Assembly: GCA_963978895.1 (NCBI GenBank)
Contig: OZ022239.1
Coordinates: 36,374,830-36,438,829, forward strand
DNA length: 64,000 nt
Source: Erpobdella octoculata
Lineage: Eukaryota; Annelida; Clitellata; Hirudinida; Erpobdellidae
Reading direction: 5' to 3'
Shown: positions 20,676 to 33,690 of the stretch, one piece after another
Position numbering within the stretch: position 1 is the first letter of the stretch
Layout of the letters: every line of letters begins with the position of its first letter
Made by a program: the position numbers and the translations under genes
Notes under the pieces: generated by a model
Databases searched by the model: none
What the model was told of the DNA's origin: nothing
Seen by the model: the letters and a program-made list of their open reading frames with translations, nothing else

Positions 20676-22537
20676 TCTATATATATAAAAGAACATGTTC
20701 TGACTGACTGACTGACTGACTGACTGACTGACTGACTGACTGACTGACTGACTGACTGACTGACTGACTGACTGACTGACTGACTGACTGACTGACTGAC
20801 TGACTGACTGACTGACTGACTGACTGACTGATGACTGACTGATAATCAACGCCGAGCTCAAACGCCTCATCCTAGGAACGTGAAATTTGGAACTTATATT
20901 ACTTTTATAGCGTAAACATCCGCTAAGAAAGGATTTTTGAAAATTTTGCTCCTGAGGGGAAAAAACTGGAAAACAAACTTTTTTCTAAAACAATGTATAT
21001 CTCAAAAACCAAAAATGAGGAGATTTTGAAATTTGGTAAATAGATTCTTTTTGAAAAATAAAAAGATACGTGTTTCACCATTTTTTGAAAATTCGGTTTC
21101 CCGGACCTCAAATGTGGGTTGGAAAATTGGGTTATTTGGTTTTTAAAGTAGCTTCTACTCAAAAACTGTTAATGCTACAGGAGTAAAAATTAGTATTTAG
21201 TTTCTACTCCAAAAATAATGAATTACGTGTTTTAGCATTTTTTGAAAATTTGGTTTCCAGGACTTCATATGTGGGGTGGAAAATAGGGCTAATTGTCTTT
21301 TATAGTAACTGCTACTCAAAAACAGTAAATACCACAGATGTAAAAATTATTATTTAGTTTCTTTTCTAAAAATAAAGATATACATGTTTCACCATTTTTT
21401 ACAAATTTGGTTTCCCGGACCTCAAATGTGGGTTGGAAAATTGGGTTATTTGGTTTTTAAAGTAGCTTCTACTCAAAAACTGTTAATGCTACAAAAGTAA
21501 AAATTAGTATTTAGTTTCTAGATGCTACAGGAGTAAAAATTAGTATTTGGTTTCTACTCCAGAAATAATGATATACGTGTTTTACCATTTTTTGAAAATT
21601 TGGTTTCCAGGACTTCAAATATGGGGTTGAAAATAAGGTTACTTGGTTTTTAAAGTAACTGCTACTCAAAAACTGTAAATGCTACAAAAGTAAAATTAGT
21701 ATTTAGTTTCTACTCTAAAAATAATGATATACGGGTTTCACAATTTTTTGAAAATTTGGTTTCCAGGACTTCAAATGTGGGGTGGAAAATAGGGTTATTT
21801 GGTTTTTAAATTAACTGCTACTCAACAACTGTAATTGCCACAGATGTTAAAATTAATACTTAGTATCTACTCAAAAAAAAGATATACGTGTTTCATCATT
21901 TTTTGGGTTATTTGGTTTTTAAAGTAGCTGCTACTCAAAAACTGTTAATGCTACAGAAGTAAAAATTAGTATTTAGTTTCTACTCCAAAAATAATGAAAT
22001 ACGTGTTTTAGCATTTTTTGAAAATTTTGTTTCCAGGACCTCAAATGTGGGGTGGAAATAAGGGATTTCAAAATAACTGCTACTCACAAACTGTAAGTGC
22101 TACAAATGTAAAAATTAGTATTTTGAAGTTTTGTGCCGGTTAAAAGTCCAGTTTATCATCGGCCGGGCCAAGCCGTTATTTTAGAGTCTTCACACGAGCC
22201 ACCCAAACCTTAAATCAAAGTGGGACGGGCCGAGGTTTTTCACCAAGTATATAGATATTTTAGTGATTTTTGGGTCTTCAGTTTGGCCGGGCCAAACCTG
22301 AGGTCAAGGTGGGACGGGCCGAAGTTTTTCATCAAGTATATAGAACTTCTAGGCCTGTAAAAATGGGCCGGGCTTAATTCAGACGAGCTGTGCCGGGCCA
22401 GGAGTTTGGGTTTTTAAAACGGGCTGGGCTAATTTGTCGACGGGCCGAGCCGAGACCTAAAAAAATGATCTCTACTATGGATGCACGGTTCAAACTCTCT
22501 AATTTCATGCGAGCGAAGCCGCTACGGGCACTGCTAG
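20676..22537 (+). mobile_element. Helitron family F2, copy D
   Basis: Starts TC after A at 20676 and ends CTAG at 22534-22537. It is the longest intact copy (1862 bp) because its (CTGA)n tract has about 33 units (20699-20830) and its 155-bp array about seven units, one pair fused by an internal deletion near 21515. Ends and GGGCCG-rich part match copy B. No protein is encoded. Confidence 0.82.
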
Positions 22538-23250
22538 TATATATATATAACCATTTACAAGTACACTGAAAAAATACACTTTGAAAGCTTACCAGATTTT
22601 ATGTTCAGATGTAAAACTGTGAAATTTTTTCAATTAACCAATTTAGATAGATGGAATGGATAAACAGCAAAGAATGATATCACCGAGAGAAGTAAGAAAC
22701 TCTTAGTTCGTAGTTGATTTGCATGGAGTCAGCCATCTGCCTGCTAGTTGTCTCCTATGTCATTTAAAATAAAATCTTTGGATACAACAAAGGGGGGATG
22801 CTGGCAGGAAAGAAAATTCGGGAGACAGGGGGTGTCAAAAAGATAGAAATAAGCTCCATGAAATTTCCTTAGAAGTGTAAAGTGTAAGCTTTTGAATTTG
22901 GAGTCAGTGCTGTTATGGTGAAATGGTGAGTGATTTATTAAAAATGTAAGGAAAAACTACTTCCGGATAGCTCCCACTAGTTATCAGCTTCTTTGAGAAT
23001 AAAATGAAAAAAGTTTTAGAGTTTTATTAAAAAGTAGCTCCGACTACCCCCACCCCGGTCATCAGTTTGTTTGGAATGAAAAATTAAAAGTGTTTTGAAA
23101 ATTTTGAATTTTTTTTCAAAAATAGGTGGGACTTGAAAACAGGTTCCACTCCAATCGACTAAATTGCTAAACATTCCCAGTTTTGGGACTATTCCTGAAA
23201 TCTATAATCGATGCACTTAAAGTGCTGGTAAATGATTTTTATAGAATACT
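22538..23250. other. Gene-free spacer with decayed repeats
   Basis: No gene found. The phrases AGTAGCTCCGACTACCCCCAC and CCGGTCATCAG at about 23035-23065 resemble text near 16420-16440 (AGTAGCTGCGAATACTCC), so both are fragments of one old dispersed repeat. Confidence 0.4.
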
Positions 23251-23590
23251 AGCGGGGTTACCCGGCGTTGCTCGGGGTTTTCAGAGGTTTTTTTATCATT
23301 TTTCTCTCTTGCTCCCGTTTCCTTCTCCGCTTGCTCTTCCGTTTCCGTTCCCGCTGGCTCTCCCGTTTTTTAAAGGTTTTTCTATCGTTTTCTTTTTCGC
23401 TCGCGTTTCCTTCCCCGCTTGCTTTCCCGCTCCCGTTTGTTCTCCTGCTCCCGTTCGCTCTCCGACTCCCGTTGGCCTCCCCGCTCCCGATCGCTTTCCC
23501 GCTTATTCTCTAGCTCACGTTTCCGCTCGCTCTCACACTCCCGCTCAGCTCATTTTGGGACCGATTTTTTATTTTTTACAAAAACCTTTC
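23251..23590 (-). mobile_element. F1-type Helitron 3' end, minus strand
   Basis: Begins with CTAGCGGGGTTACCCGGCG, the complement of an F1 3' end, followed by two diverged blocks of CCCGTTTCC/CCCGCTCCC units. It lies downstream, in the same orientation, of the broken Helitron protein at 23935-24784. The two may be parts of one internally deleted autonomous element, but that is an inference. Confidence 0.6.
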
Positions 23591-23591
23591 T

Positions 23592-23722
<131 letters not shown>

Positions 23723-23934
23723 GAGTTCAGTGTTGCGGGTCAAATTTATGCTGATCGCCTTAGCAATTTGCTAGGAGAGAAAGTAGACAAACTGTTATTT
23801 CTAGCATATAATATTCGTTTATTCAACTTTGACTACTGATTTTCTGTTAAATAAACTGTTTAGATTTGAATCGATTGACGTTGTCTAGTCTACTAATGAC
23901 TAGAGATAGCCCGTCAAAAATGACGGAAGTTTTA

Positions 23935-24784
23935 AAATACGGCGCCCGTTATTATAAAAATAGTCAACAAAAACAAAATGACATTTGATAACCTAAAAAA
24001 AATTCTATATATAAGCAAATCAAAAATTTTTGCGGCCATGGAAGCGAAACAAACTGCGCTGTTGTATGATCGAATATGTTGTCGAAAATTTTGTCTATCT
24101 GTGTTGGACGTGTCTGATATGAGGCTTTTAAGAAAATCGGGATATCCAAGTGTATTACCGTGAATGTCAATTGGTTTGGCAACATTACTTTGCCTTTTCG
24201 ACAACATGAAGTGAATAGTCCATCTGATGGTTGCTCTGCAGCAAAATTTCTTGATCGACATCAAGTACATAAAACATCAAATTCACCACAATCATGTTGA
24301 TGAAATTGAGTTTCGTTGAAGTTAATTGCTTCGTTACGAGCTGCCTCACCCGCACGATCTCGTGCTAAACGTTGGGAGATCGCATTAGCAGCTCGACGTA
24401 GCTGCAATTCATTGGGAGACATTTGTTCAACTCGATGGCGTTCCTTGGCAGCATTGGTTTCTCGATGTAACCGCAATTCATGGGGAGAAACTTGCTCAAT
24501 TCGATGACGTTGTGAGGCAGCAATGGAAGTGTGAAAAGCTTCTAGATGTTGAGGAGTAAGTCGATAGACATAACGTTGTTGTGATGCGGCATGAGAATCA
24601 TGAAAAATTTGCAATTCCTCAACAGACATTTGTGCAGTGCGTTGTTGATGAGCTTCTGCATCTAAAAGTCGAATTTTTGCTTTGATTGTGGAGTTTGTCT
24701 TGCGCGATATCTCTGTTGCCTTTTTTTAGCTAGACGCTGTTTTCTCGACACAGGATCTTCGTCGTCATTCATATTAAGAGACAT
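23935..24784 (-). pseudogene. Broken N-terminal region of an autonomous Helitron protein
   Basis: Read leftward from an ATG at 24784 the pieces are MSLNMNDDEDPVSRKQRLAK, then (after a frameshift near 24655) a 120-residue block with three RxEQxSPxELxxxR-type repeats and HDCGEFDVLCT. A TGA follows, then CRSRNFAAEQPSDG and TSCCRKGKV, and after another frameshift GYPDFLKSLISDT and NFRQHIRSYNS. The repeats, the paired cysteines followed by CCxxGKV, and the YNS motif are the signature of the N-terminal domain that precedes the Rep nuclease in many animal Helitrons. Rep and helicase are absent. At least two frameshifts and one stop make it non-functional. It is the only coding trace of the enzymes needed to move F1 and F2. 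Confidence 0.75.
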
Positions 24785-24817
24785 TTTGTTTAAAAAAATA
24801 TACTTTGTTTTTTAATT

Positions 24818-24990
24818 TTTTTTTGTTTATAATAGTTTATAGTCCTTTACACCAGGTGTTTTAAGACTGAAATGGCTGTATGTAGGAAGCACCTAAGTAC
24901 TTCCTGTCGTGGATCATAATTTGTTCTTTTTAACTTTTCCCTCCTCCTTTCTCCAGGCTTGGGACTGGCTTGCAAATGCAAGGCGGAGTT
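24818..24990 (-). mobile_element. SINE-like retroposon, copy 1
   Basis: On the minus strand it runs from AACTCCGCCTTGC to GGACTATAAACTATTATAAA plus A-rich tail. The same about 165-bp sequence is at 35710-35870 (plus) and 51227-51408 (minus), each with an A-tail at the same end. I see no convincing tRNA-type A and B boxes, so the head type is unknown. Flanks resemble a duplicated TTGTTTTTYAATT. Confidence 0.7.
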
Positions 24991-25003
24991 TTGTTTTTCA
25001 ATT

Positions 25004-25051
25004 TTTTTTTTATTATAGTTTATAGTCTTTTACACCATGTGTTTTAAGACG
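25004..25051 (-). mobile_element. 5'-truncated SINE copy in tandem with copy 1
   Basis: Only the last about 45 bp of the SINE and its A-tail are present. It is bounded on both sides by TTGTTTTTCAATT (24991-25003 and 25053-25065), a 13-bp target duplication. A truncated SINE therefore inserted right beside, and downstream of, the older one. Confidence 0.65.
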
Positions 25052-25107
25052 CTTGTTTTTCAATTATTATTAAAAGCTGAAGTTAAATAATAGGAAAAAC
25101 AAAACTA

Positions 25108-25291
<184 letters not shown>

Positions 25292-25309
25292 TTTTTTTTT
25301 TTGAATACT

Positions 25310-25795
25310 TCGGCGCTATATGTTCTTTTAGGCAAACTCGATTCAAAAAAGTGGCGCACTTGGCTGAATCGATTTTATTTTTAATTTTTTCCAATACTCT
25401 TAATCGGTTTAAAAATAATTTATTCTCAAACACAAACTCCATAATCTTATAGGCTAATAGATCTATTTCGGCAATTTTTTGCCATCATCAGAGCCGTTTA
25501 ACTTTTTAAAAATAAAATGCAGTGACTAAATGGTAAAAGATACAACTAATTAAAAGGAATTAAAATACAATTTAAATAAAATTTAAATTCATTATATACA
25601 AATGTAACAACATAAAAAATATTTAAATTAAAATAATTATAATAATAACAGTAATAACTAAATAATTAAGATCAGTTAGTAAAGCCTTTAACAACGGAAT
25701 TACAGTCAACTTCAAGGACGTGACTGGAAGAAGAATCACATACATTATCTATAACCTTTGAAACACAAACGTCTGGTACAAAACATTCATTCAAC
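25310..25795 (-). mobile_element. Penelope-like element, 3' fragment c
   Basis: Homologous to 26610-27130 with several percent divergence, so it is an independent older or sister copy. It carries the best hammerhead core of the three copies. It ends abruptly at about 25795, where F1 Helitron sequence starts in the middle of an otherwise continuous element: a chimeric junction. Confidence 0.7.
25452..25495 (-). ncRNA. Hammerhead-ribozyme-like motif, copy c (core intact)
   Basis: Minus-strand order: GGCT, CTGATGA, stem II TGGC-AAAAAATT-GCC, GAAA, stem III A-TAG/CTA-T with a 2-nt loop, then ATT as the NUH cleavage triplet, then AGCC pairing with GGCT as stem I. Both invariant boxes are intact. 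Stem II has one extra U next to the first box, and stems I and III are only 4 bp, as in the minimal or dimeric hammerheads described from Penelope-like elements. Activity is not demonstrated. Confidence 0.6.
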
Positions 25796-26395
25796 GGGAG
25801 CGAGAGAGACAAACATTAGAAAAACCTCTAAAAACCCCGGGCAACGCCGGGTAACCCCGCTAGTATATATATAAATGAATGTTTGTATGTATGTATGTAT
25901 GTATGTATGTATGTATGTATGTATGTATGTATGTATGTATGTATGTATGTATGTATGTATGTATGCATGTATGCATGTATGCATGTATGCATGTATGCAT
26001 GTATGCATGTATGCATGTATGTTATTTATGCATTGCTACACCATTCATCCGATCGTAATGAAATTTTCACACAACCTTGAGAGTCAAGGGAAATCAAATA
26101 TAAAAAAAACAAATTTGAAAAACTGTTTGTAGTTGAAGTCAATCGTATGAATGAAACAAATACTTTTCCAGAAGCAGAGGTGACAGCATCAACTGGCGAT
26201 TTCTATGGGTTTTATGAACCAGGTTCAGAAAGTAATGATTCAACTCAAAATGACATTTTGGTGATGTTTCTTAATAAATACTTGCTTTCATGCTGATCAA
26301 TACAAATTTTCAAGGTACTTGAGTACTTGTACTTGAGTACAATTTGAAAAACTGTACTTGTCCATAAGTACATTTTCTGAGTACTTACGTCAACA

Positions 26396-26588
<193 letters not shown>

Positions 26589-26619
26589 TTTTAGAAGAAC
26601 ATATAGCGCCAAAGTATTC

Positions 26620-26656
<37 letters not shown>

Positions 26657-26785
26657 TTCTTTTAAACAAACTCGATTGAAAAAAGTGGCACACTTGGCAG
26701 AATCGATTTTATTTTTAATTTTTTCCAATAGTCTAAATCGGTTTAAAAATAATTTATTATCAAACACAAACTCCATAATCTTATA

Positions 26786-26828
26786 GGCTTATAGATCTAT
26801 TTTGGCAAATTTTGCCATCTTCAGAGCC
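26786..26828 (-). ncRNA. Hammerhead-ribozyme-like motif, copy a (core mutated)
   Basis: Identical to copy b: CTGAAGA, stem II with TGGCAAA/TTTGCC, AAAA in place of GAAA, and a 4-bp stem I GGCT/AGCC. The cleavage triplet is ATA, better than in copy c, but the mutated GAAA box predicts inactivity. Confidence 0.5.
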
Positions 26829-27002
26829 GTTTAACTTTTTAAATAAAATGCAGTGACTAAATGGTAAAAGGTACAACTAATTAAAAGGAATTAAAATACA
26901 ATTTAAATAAAATTTAAATTCATTAAGTACAAATGTAACAACATAAAAAATATTTAAATTAAAATAATTATAATAATAACAGTAATAACTAAATAATTAA
27001 GA

Positions 27003-27869
27003 TCAGTTAGCAAAGCCTTTAACAACGGAATTACAGTCAACTTCAAGGACGTGACTGGAAGAAGAATCACATACATTATCTATAACCTTTGAAATACAAA
27101 CGTCTGGTACAAAACATTCATTCAACGAAGAAATACCTGAAGAAACATTGGCACTATTAACATGCATATTTTTAACAGAAGTTGTAGATGAGTTAAAACA
27201 TTTATTATTATTATTATTAGTTTTAATACTATTTATAGAACCAAAAAGTTTAAGAGTTAAATCAAAAGAATACCATTGTTTATTAATTAAAGGCTTACAT
27301 TTATTAATAGCTAAAGCTTCTTTTAATTTTAACTTAATGGGTTGATTTTCTTTCATTAGTATACTGGTGTTATCAATTAAAAATTTATGTGATGGTTTGA
27401 TTGAATGTTGTGTTGACATATGTTGGTATATGGCACCACTTTGACAATGCATAGTCAATCTACGAGACAGAGTAGTTCTAGTATGACCAATGTAATTTTC
27501 CACCTGACCATGTGGAAACGGACACGAAAATTGGTACACTAGGTTGGTTTGTGCTACAGGGCTAGAAACATTATTTACACTATTTTTAATTAAAAGATTA
27601 TGAGTTTTTCCATTGTTATAATAGATGTGTAACCTGAGTGTATTATCTTTATTTACAACCTTAATATTATCATACACAATGTTTTTCAACACTTTTTCAT
27701 CTATTTTATAATTATTAGACATCTGATTAGCATAATATAATGGAATTATACAAGAATTTGATGAGTTATTGGTATTAGGTTTTGAAACATGTTTTTTATC
27801 AGTAATACGTGACATAAATTTATTTATAGTTGAATCAACAATAGAATTAGAATAATTATTATTTATCAA
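27003..27869 (-). CDS. GIY-YIG endonuclease region of a Penelope-like element (5'-truncated)
   Basis: 288 codons, open to the stop at 27003. Penelope-like elements fuse a telomerase-related reverse transcriptase to a C-terminal GIY-YIG nuclease that nicks the target. Here only the C-terminal part remains. [13 protein letters not shown] leads into [18 protein letters not shown], where YIG and the Arg-rich helix form the nuclease core, followed by GAIYQHM and, further on, [17 protein letters not shown] with the conserved Glu. The pattern [16 protein letters not shown] resembles Neptune/Poseidon-type elements. The C-terminal about 100 residues are Asn/Ser-rich. It is unlikely to be functional alone. 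Confidence 0.8.
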   Translation of the reverse strand: MINNNYSNSIVDSTINKFMSRITDKKHVSKPNTNNSSNSCIIPLYYANQMSNNYKIDEKVLKNIVYDNIKVVNKDNTLRLHIYYNNGKTHNLLIKNSVNNVSSPVAQTNLVYQFSCPFPHGQVENYIGHTRTTLSRRLTMHCQSGAIYQHMSTQHSIKPSHKFLIDNTSILMKENQPIKLKLKEALAINKCKPLINKQWYSFDLTLKLFGSINSIKTNNNNNKCFNSSTTSVKNMHVNSANVSSGISSLNECFVPDVCISKVIDNVCDSSSSHVLEVDCNSVVKGFAN

Positions 27870-30290
<2,421 letters not shown>

Positions 30291-30390
30291 ATGCTTTTTC
30301 CTAGCAATCGAAGTGATGGCTTTGCTAGATAACAAAATCATTACATTGCATAACATAACAAATTTTATTATTTCTTAAAAAGATTCAGAG

Positions 30391-31671
30391 ATGTTTACTA
30401 CGGCCTATGAAAAAAACTTTAATTATTCTTTCCACAAATTTGAAAATACCAATTTGAACTTTTACTTTCCCAATGTTAATACTAACAACTTGGATTGTTT
30501 CTTAAAAAATATAATTGCTAACAATAACAGACTGAATTATCATTCTATAGATAGAGAAACTAATTATAACAATTCTCGTGGAGTTTTTCAAAATGCCGTT
30601 ATTGGTTCTGGTAATTATAACGACCAAACAACTGTTGAAACAAATCAAAAGCAACACGATCTCAGCTTAAGTTACGTTCCATCGCATCTTGCGCTCGATT
30701 TACCACACTGGAGAAACTGTCCGGAAGAGCCTACAAATACGTGGTCACCGGTGAAACCTGTTAAAAAAAGAGGTTTTTGTTCGGACTGTTTACCTTGTCC
30801 CGGTCCATCAGGATGGATACGATGCAATGACTGTCTTGGAGTTCATCAGGAAAGGCATGCAACTTGGAGTCATTTTTACGATCCAAAAAGTGAGGTTTCA
30901 TTTGATGCTCTGTCGAGGCTTCATTTTGCCGAAGCTTTACATTCAAAATGGGGAATGGACCAAGAACTTGATTATTATCCTGCTTATAATTCCTCAACGT
31001 TTCAGCCACTTTCACTACGTTCAGAAGACGAATTGGATTTTGATTCTTCTGAGAATGCAACCAAAAATTACCCAATATTGGAAGAGTTAAATCAACTGCT
31101 TAATCTTTCCGATAATGTAAAAGAACAGTCCGCAGTTTCTTTTTCTGACTTATCAGAGGACATTCCAAACGAAAAGTGTGATAGCAGCTTTGAATATATA
31201 GAACATCAAAATGAATCGAATCATAAAAATGGATCTCTTTTCAATAGTGAAAGCTCCAATTCTACTAAAATTTCAGTTGAAAAATCTGAAACGTTTTGCA
31301 ATGAAGACCAGGAGCTCGATCAAATTGATTCCGATAAAAAGTCTGAAACGTCATGTGAAGAGGATCATGATTTTGTTATTGTAAAAAAAACAACCAAAAT
31401 AAAACAAAAACCAAAGGAAAACTTTGTTTTTGTTAAAAAAGATTCCAAATGGACCGATATTCACAATCTGAAGCAAAAATTCAAAACAGAGCTGTGCAAG
31501 TACTACAGCAGATCAGGATACTGCGCGTTTGGCGACAAATGTGCCTTTGCACACGGCGAGAAAGAACTCAACCAGAAAATTGTTAACAAAAACTATAAAA
31601 CCCTTCCCTGTAAGGAATTCAAGAAAAAAGGCACGTGTCCCTACGGTGATAGGTGCTGCTACATTCATTAA
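30391..31671 (+). CDS. Tandem CCCH zinc-finger protein (ZFP36/TIS11-type fingers)
   Basis: 426 residues, no intron needed. The two fingers at the C terminus are C-X8-C-X5-C-X3-H (C369, C378, C384, H388; C407, C416, C422, H426) separated by 18 residues, exactly the tristetraprolin spacing. Each finger is introduced by FKTELC or YKTLPC, equivalent to the (R/K)YKTEL lead-in that contacts UAUU in mRNA. Such proteins bind AU-rich 3' UTRs and trigger decay, or act as maternal regulators (PIE-1, MEX-5, POS-1 in nematodes). Residues 130-148 hold an additional cluster CSDCLPC...CNDC that I do not recognise. The middle is acidic and Ser-rich. The last zinc ligand is the final residue of the protein. 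An AATAAA follows at 31734. Confidence 0.88.
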   Translation: MFTTAYEKNFNYSFHKFENTNLNFYFPNVNTNNLDCFLKNIIANNNRLNYHSIDRETNYNNSRGVFQNAVIGSGNYNDQTTVETNQKQHDLSLSYVPSHLALDLPHWRNCPEEPTNTWSPVKPVKKRGFCSDCLPCPGPSGWIRCNDCLGVHQERHATWSHFYDPKSEVSFDALSRLHFAEALHSKWGMDQELDYYPAYNSSTFQPLSLRSEDELDFDSSENATKNYPILEELNQLLNLSDNVKEQSAVSFSDLSEDIPNEKCDSSFEYIEHQNESNHKNGSLFNSESSNSTKISVEKSETFCNEDQELDQIDSDKKSETSCEEDHDFVIVKKTTKIKQKPKENFVFVKKDSKWTDIHNLKQKFKTELCKYYSRSGYCAFGDKCAFAHGEKELNQKIVNKNYKTLPCKEFKKKGTCPYGDRCCYIH

Positions 31672-31733
31672 ACTCTCGTTCAGGATTTTTAATTTGTTTA
31701 TATTTCACCGTTATTTTTGTTTTAAATTTTGCT

Positions 31734-31739
31734 AATAAA
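31734..31739 (+). promoter_or_regulatory. Polyadenylation signal AATAAA of the CCCH gene
   Basis: AATAAA lies 63 bp after the stop codon, the only such word close to the gene. Confidence 0.6.
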
Positions 31740-32262
31740 ATTAATTATATTTTCAGAGTAATGTATTTTTTTAAATTTGTGGTTGAAAACTAACTGTGGA
31801 TTCGACGAGCCTGATAGAATTTTCTTGTATAGTGAACTCTTTCGTTTGAAATTATATCTAGGAAAAATTGCTGATACCTAGGGATGTAATGAGTACCCAA
31901 CCCGAACCCGAAATTCGGTACTACACGGCCTTTTTTGGATACCCAAATACAAATTTTTGAAAACGTGAAACCTGAATCCGAAATTCTGAAAATGAGAAAC
32001 CCGAACCACAAGCTTTAAAAAATTTAAACACAATCCCGGAGTTTTCAAAACTTGGTACATCTAATGAAATCTAAGATTAAAAATCATTTTCAGGCATTTT
32101 GTTTCACGAATAGCATTCTTTCTGTAGTATGGTTCAATTAATATATGAGTAGCGCCTCTGAACAGTTGCTTAGATAAAACGCTAGGTAATGGATAGATAA
32201 AAGGCGATACGTTATGATCACCTATGTAGGTCAGAAAATGAGCTAATTCTATTTACCACTAG
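31740..32262. other. Spacer with CCCGAACCCGA repeat
   Basis: No gene seen. The stretch 31895-32010 has repeated CCCGAA and CCTGAA words (ACCCAACCCGAACCCGAAA), a pattern common in decayed hAT elements. Ends were not found. Confidence 0.4.
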
Positions 32263-33150
32263 CAGGGTGACCGATGTTGCCCGGGGTTTTCAGAGGTTTT
32301 TCTATCGTTTTTCTCTCTCGCTCCCGTTTCCTTCCCCGCTTGTTCTCACGCTTGCTCCCTGTCGCTATCCCGCACCCGGTCGCTTTCCCGTTCCCGGTCA
32401 CTTTTCCATTACGCTCACGCTTGCTCTACCGTTCCTGTTCGCGGTCATTTTCTTTTTTCCACTCCTTCCTAATCGCTCGCTTGAAATAGGAGAATTTGAA
32501 CAGTGCATCCATAGGAGATACTGCACGGACCAATTTTTACGGCCTGGCCTCGCCCGTCTGAAGACTCTAAAATCACGGTCTCGCCTGGCCCGTGCAGTAC
32601 TCTAATCCATAGACCCGGTCCAGCTTATTTTATAAGCCGAAAATTCCAGACCTGGCTTGTTATTTAGGCCCGAACCGGTTCGTTTCATAAGCACAAAAGC
32701 TGAGGCCTGGCCTGCTTCGTGATGAACTGGACTCAGCCAGTTTTAACGGACACAAAACTCAAAGCATGGAAAACAATTTTTCAAAAAATAATGAAACACG
32801 TATCTTATTATTTTTTTAACGAATAACCTAAATAAAAAATTTTAATGATTTTACATGTTAAGTTATTGAGTTTTCAAGAAAATAATCCTTTTCTCCACCC
32901 TACATTTGTGGTCCTGGAAGCCAAAATATAAAAATTAATTAGTAAAACACGTGTAACTTTGTTTTCTAACTAGTATCTAAATACTAATTTTTAAATCTGT
33001 AGTATTTTCAGTTTTAGAATGGCAATTATTCTAAAAAATATACAACCTTATTTTGCATCCCACATTTGAAATCCTGGAGACCAAATTACAAAAATTATTA
33101 AAACACGTAATTTGTTATCATGTAAAAATAATCTTGGTGCGTTAAAAGTT
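32263..33150 (-). mobile_element. Old Helitron remnants, F1 end followed by F2-like body
   Basis: CTAGCAGGGTGACCGATGTTGCCCGG at 32263 is a decayed complement of the F1 3' end, continuing with CCCGTTTCC-type units to about 32480. Then CAGTGCATCCATAGGAGATAC, a GGCCTGGCC-rich stretch and units with GTCCTGGAAGCC and AAACACGTG echo the F2 GGGCCG part and its 155-bp repeats in reverse. Divergence is much higher than among the other copies, so this is an ancient insertion. Confidence 0.5.
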
Positions 33151-33690
33151 AGATTTTTAAAATTCGTATAACTTTTAACTTAAACATAATAAATCTATTT
33201 TGTTTTTAAAATAGGATTGGAATTAACAAGTTCTAATCAGACTTGTTTCAATTTTTAAAAATGGACCAGATTTGCCAAAAACAGAACCTAAGGTTATCTC
33301 CATACATTTAGAAACGGAAAACATACCCTGATCTATATTTTGCTTCATAACTTTTGTATTTGTTGGACTATTTTCAAAAAATTAGTTTCTATGTTTAGCT
33401 AATATATTTGTCTTTCTAATGCATTAAGTTACAAACCCAATGCAGTCAAATATTTTAATCTACATGGCCCCAAACGCAAGTGAAAATTCCTCTCCATACA
33501 TTTACATAGAGACGGCGACGGTTTTTCGCCTATAGCTTTTTTATTTTTTGCAATATTAAATTTATTTTTACACCATTATATTTTTTTCTTAAATACCTTT
33601 CTAACGATCTATAGCACAACCCCAATGCACGAAATTTTTTTGCACCATAGTACGGGGATCCAGTTGCGCAGCCAACTTCTCCCTCGTGGT
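33151..33690. other. AT-rich stretch, nothing recognised
   Basis: No gene or repeat family could be assigned. CTCCATACATTTA occurs twice (33298 and 33492), which hints at an internal diverged duplication. Confidence 0.35.

Noticed and set aside
30761..31090. Alternative frames within the CCCH gene
   Set aside because: The zinc-finger frame has clear domains and a poly(A) signal; the others are shadows.
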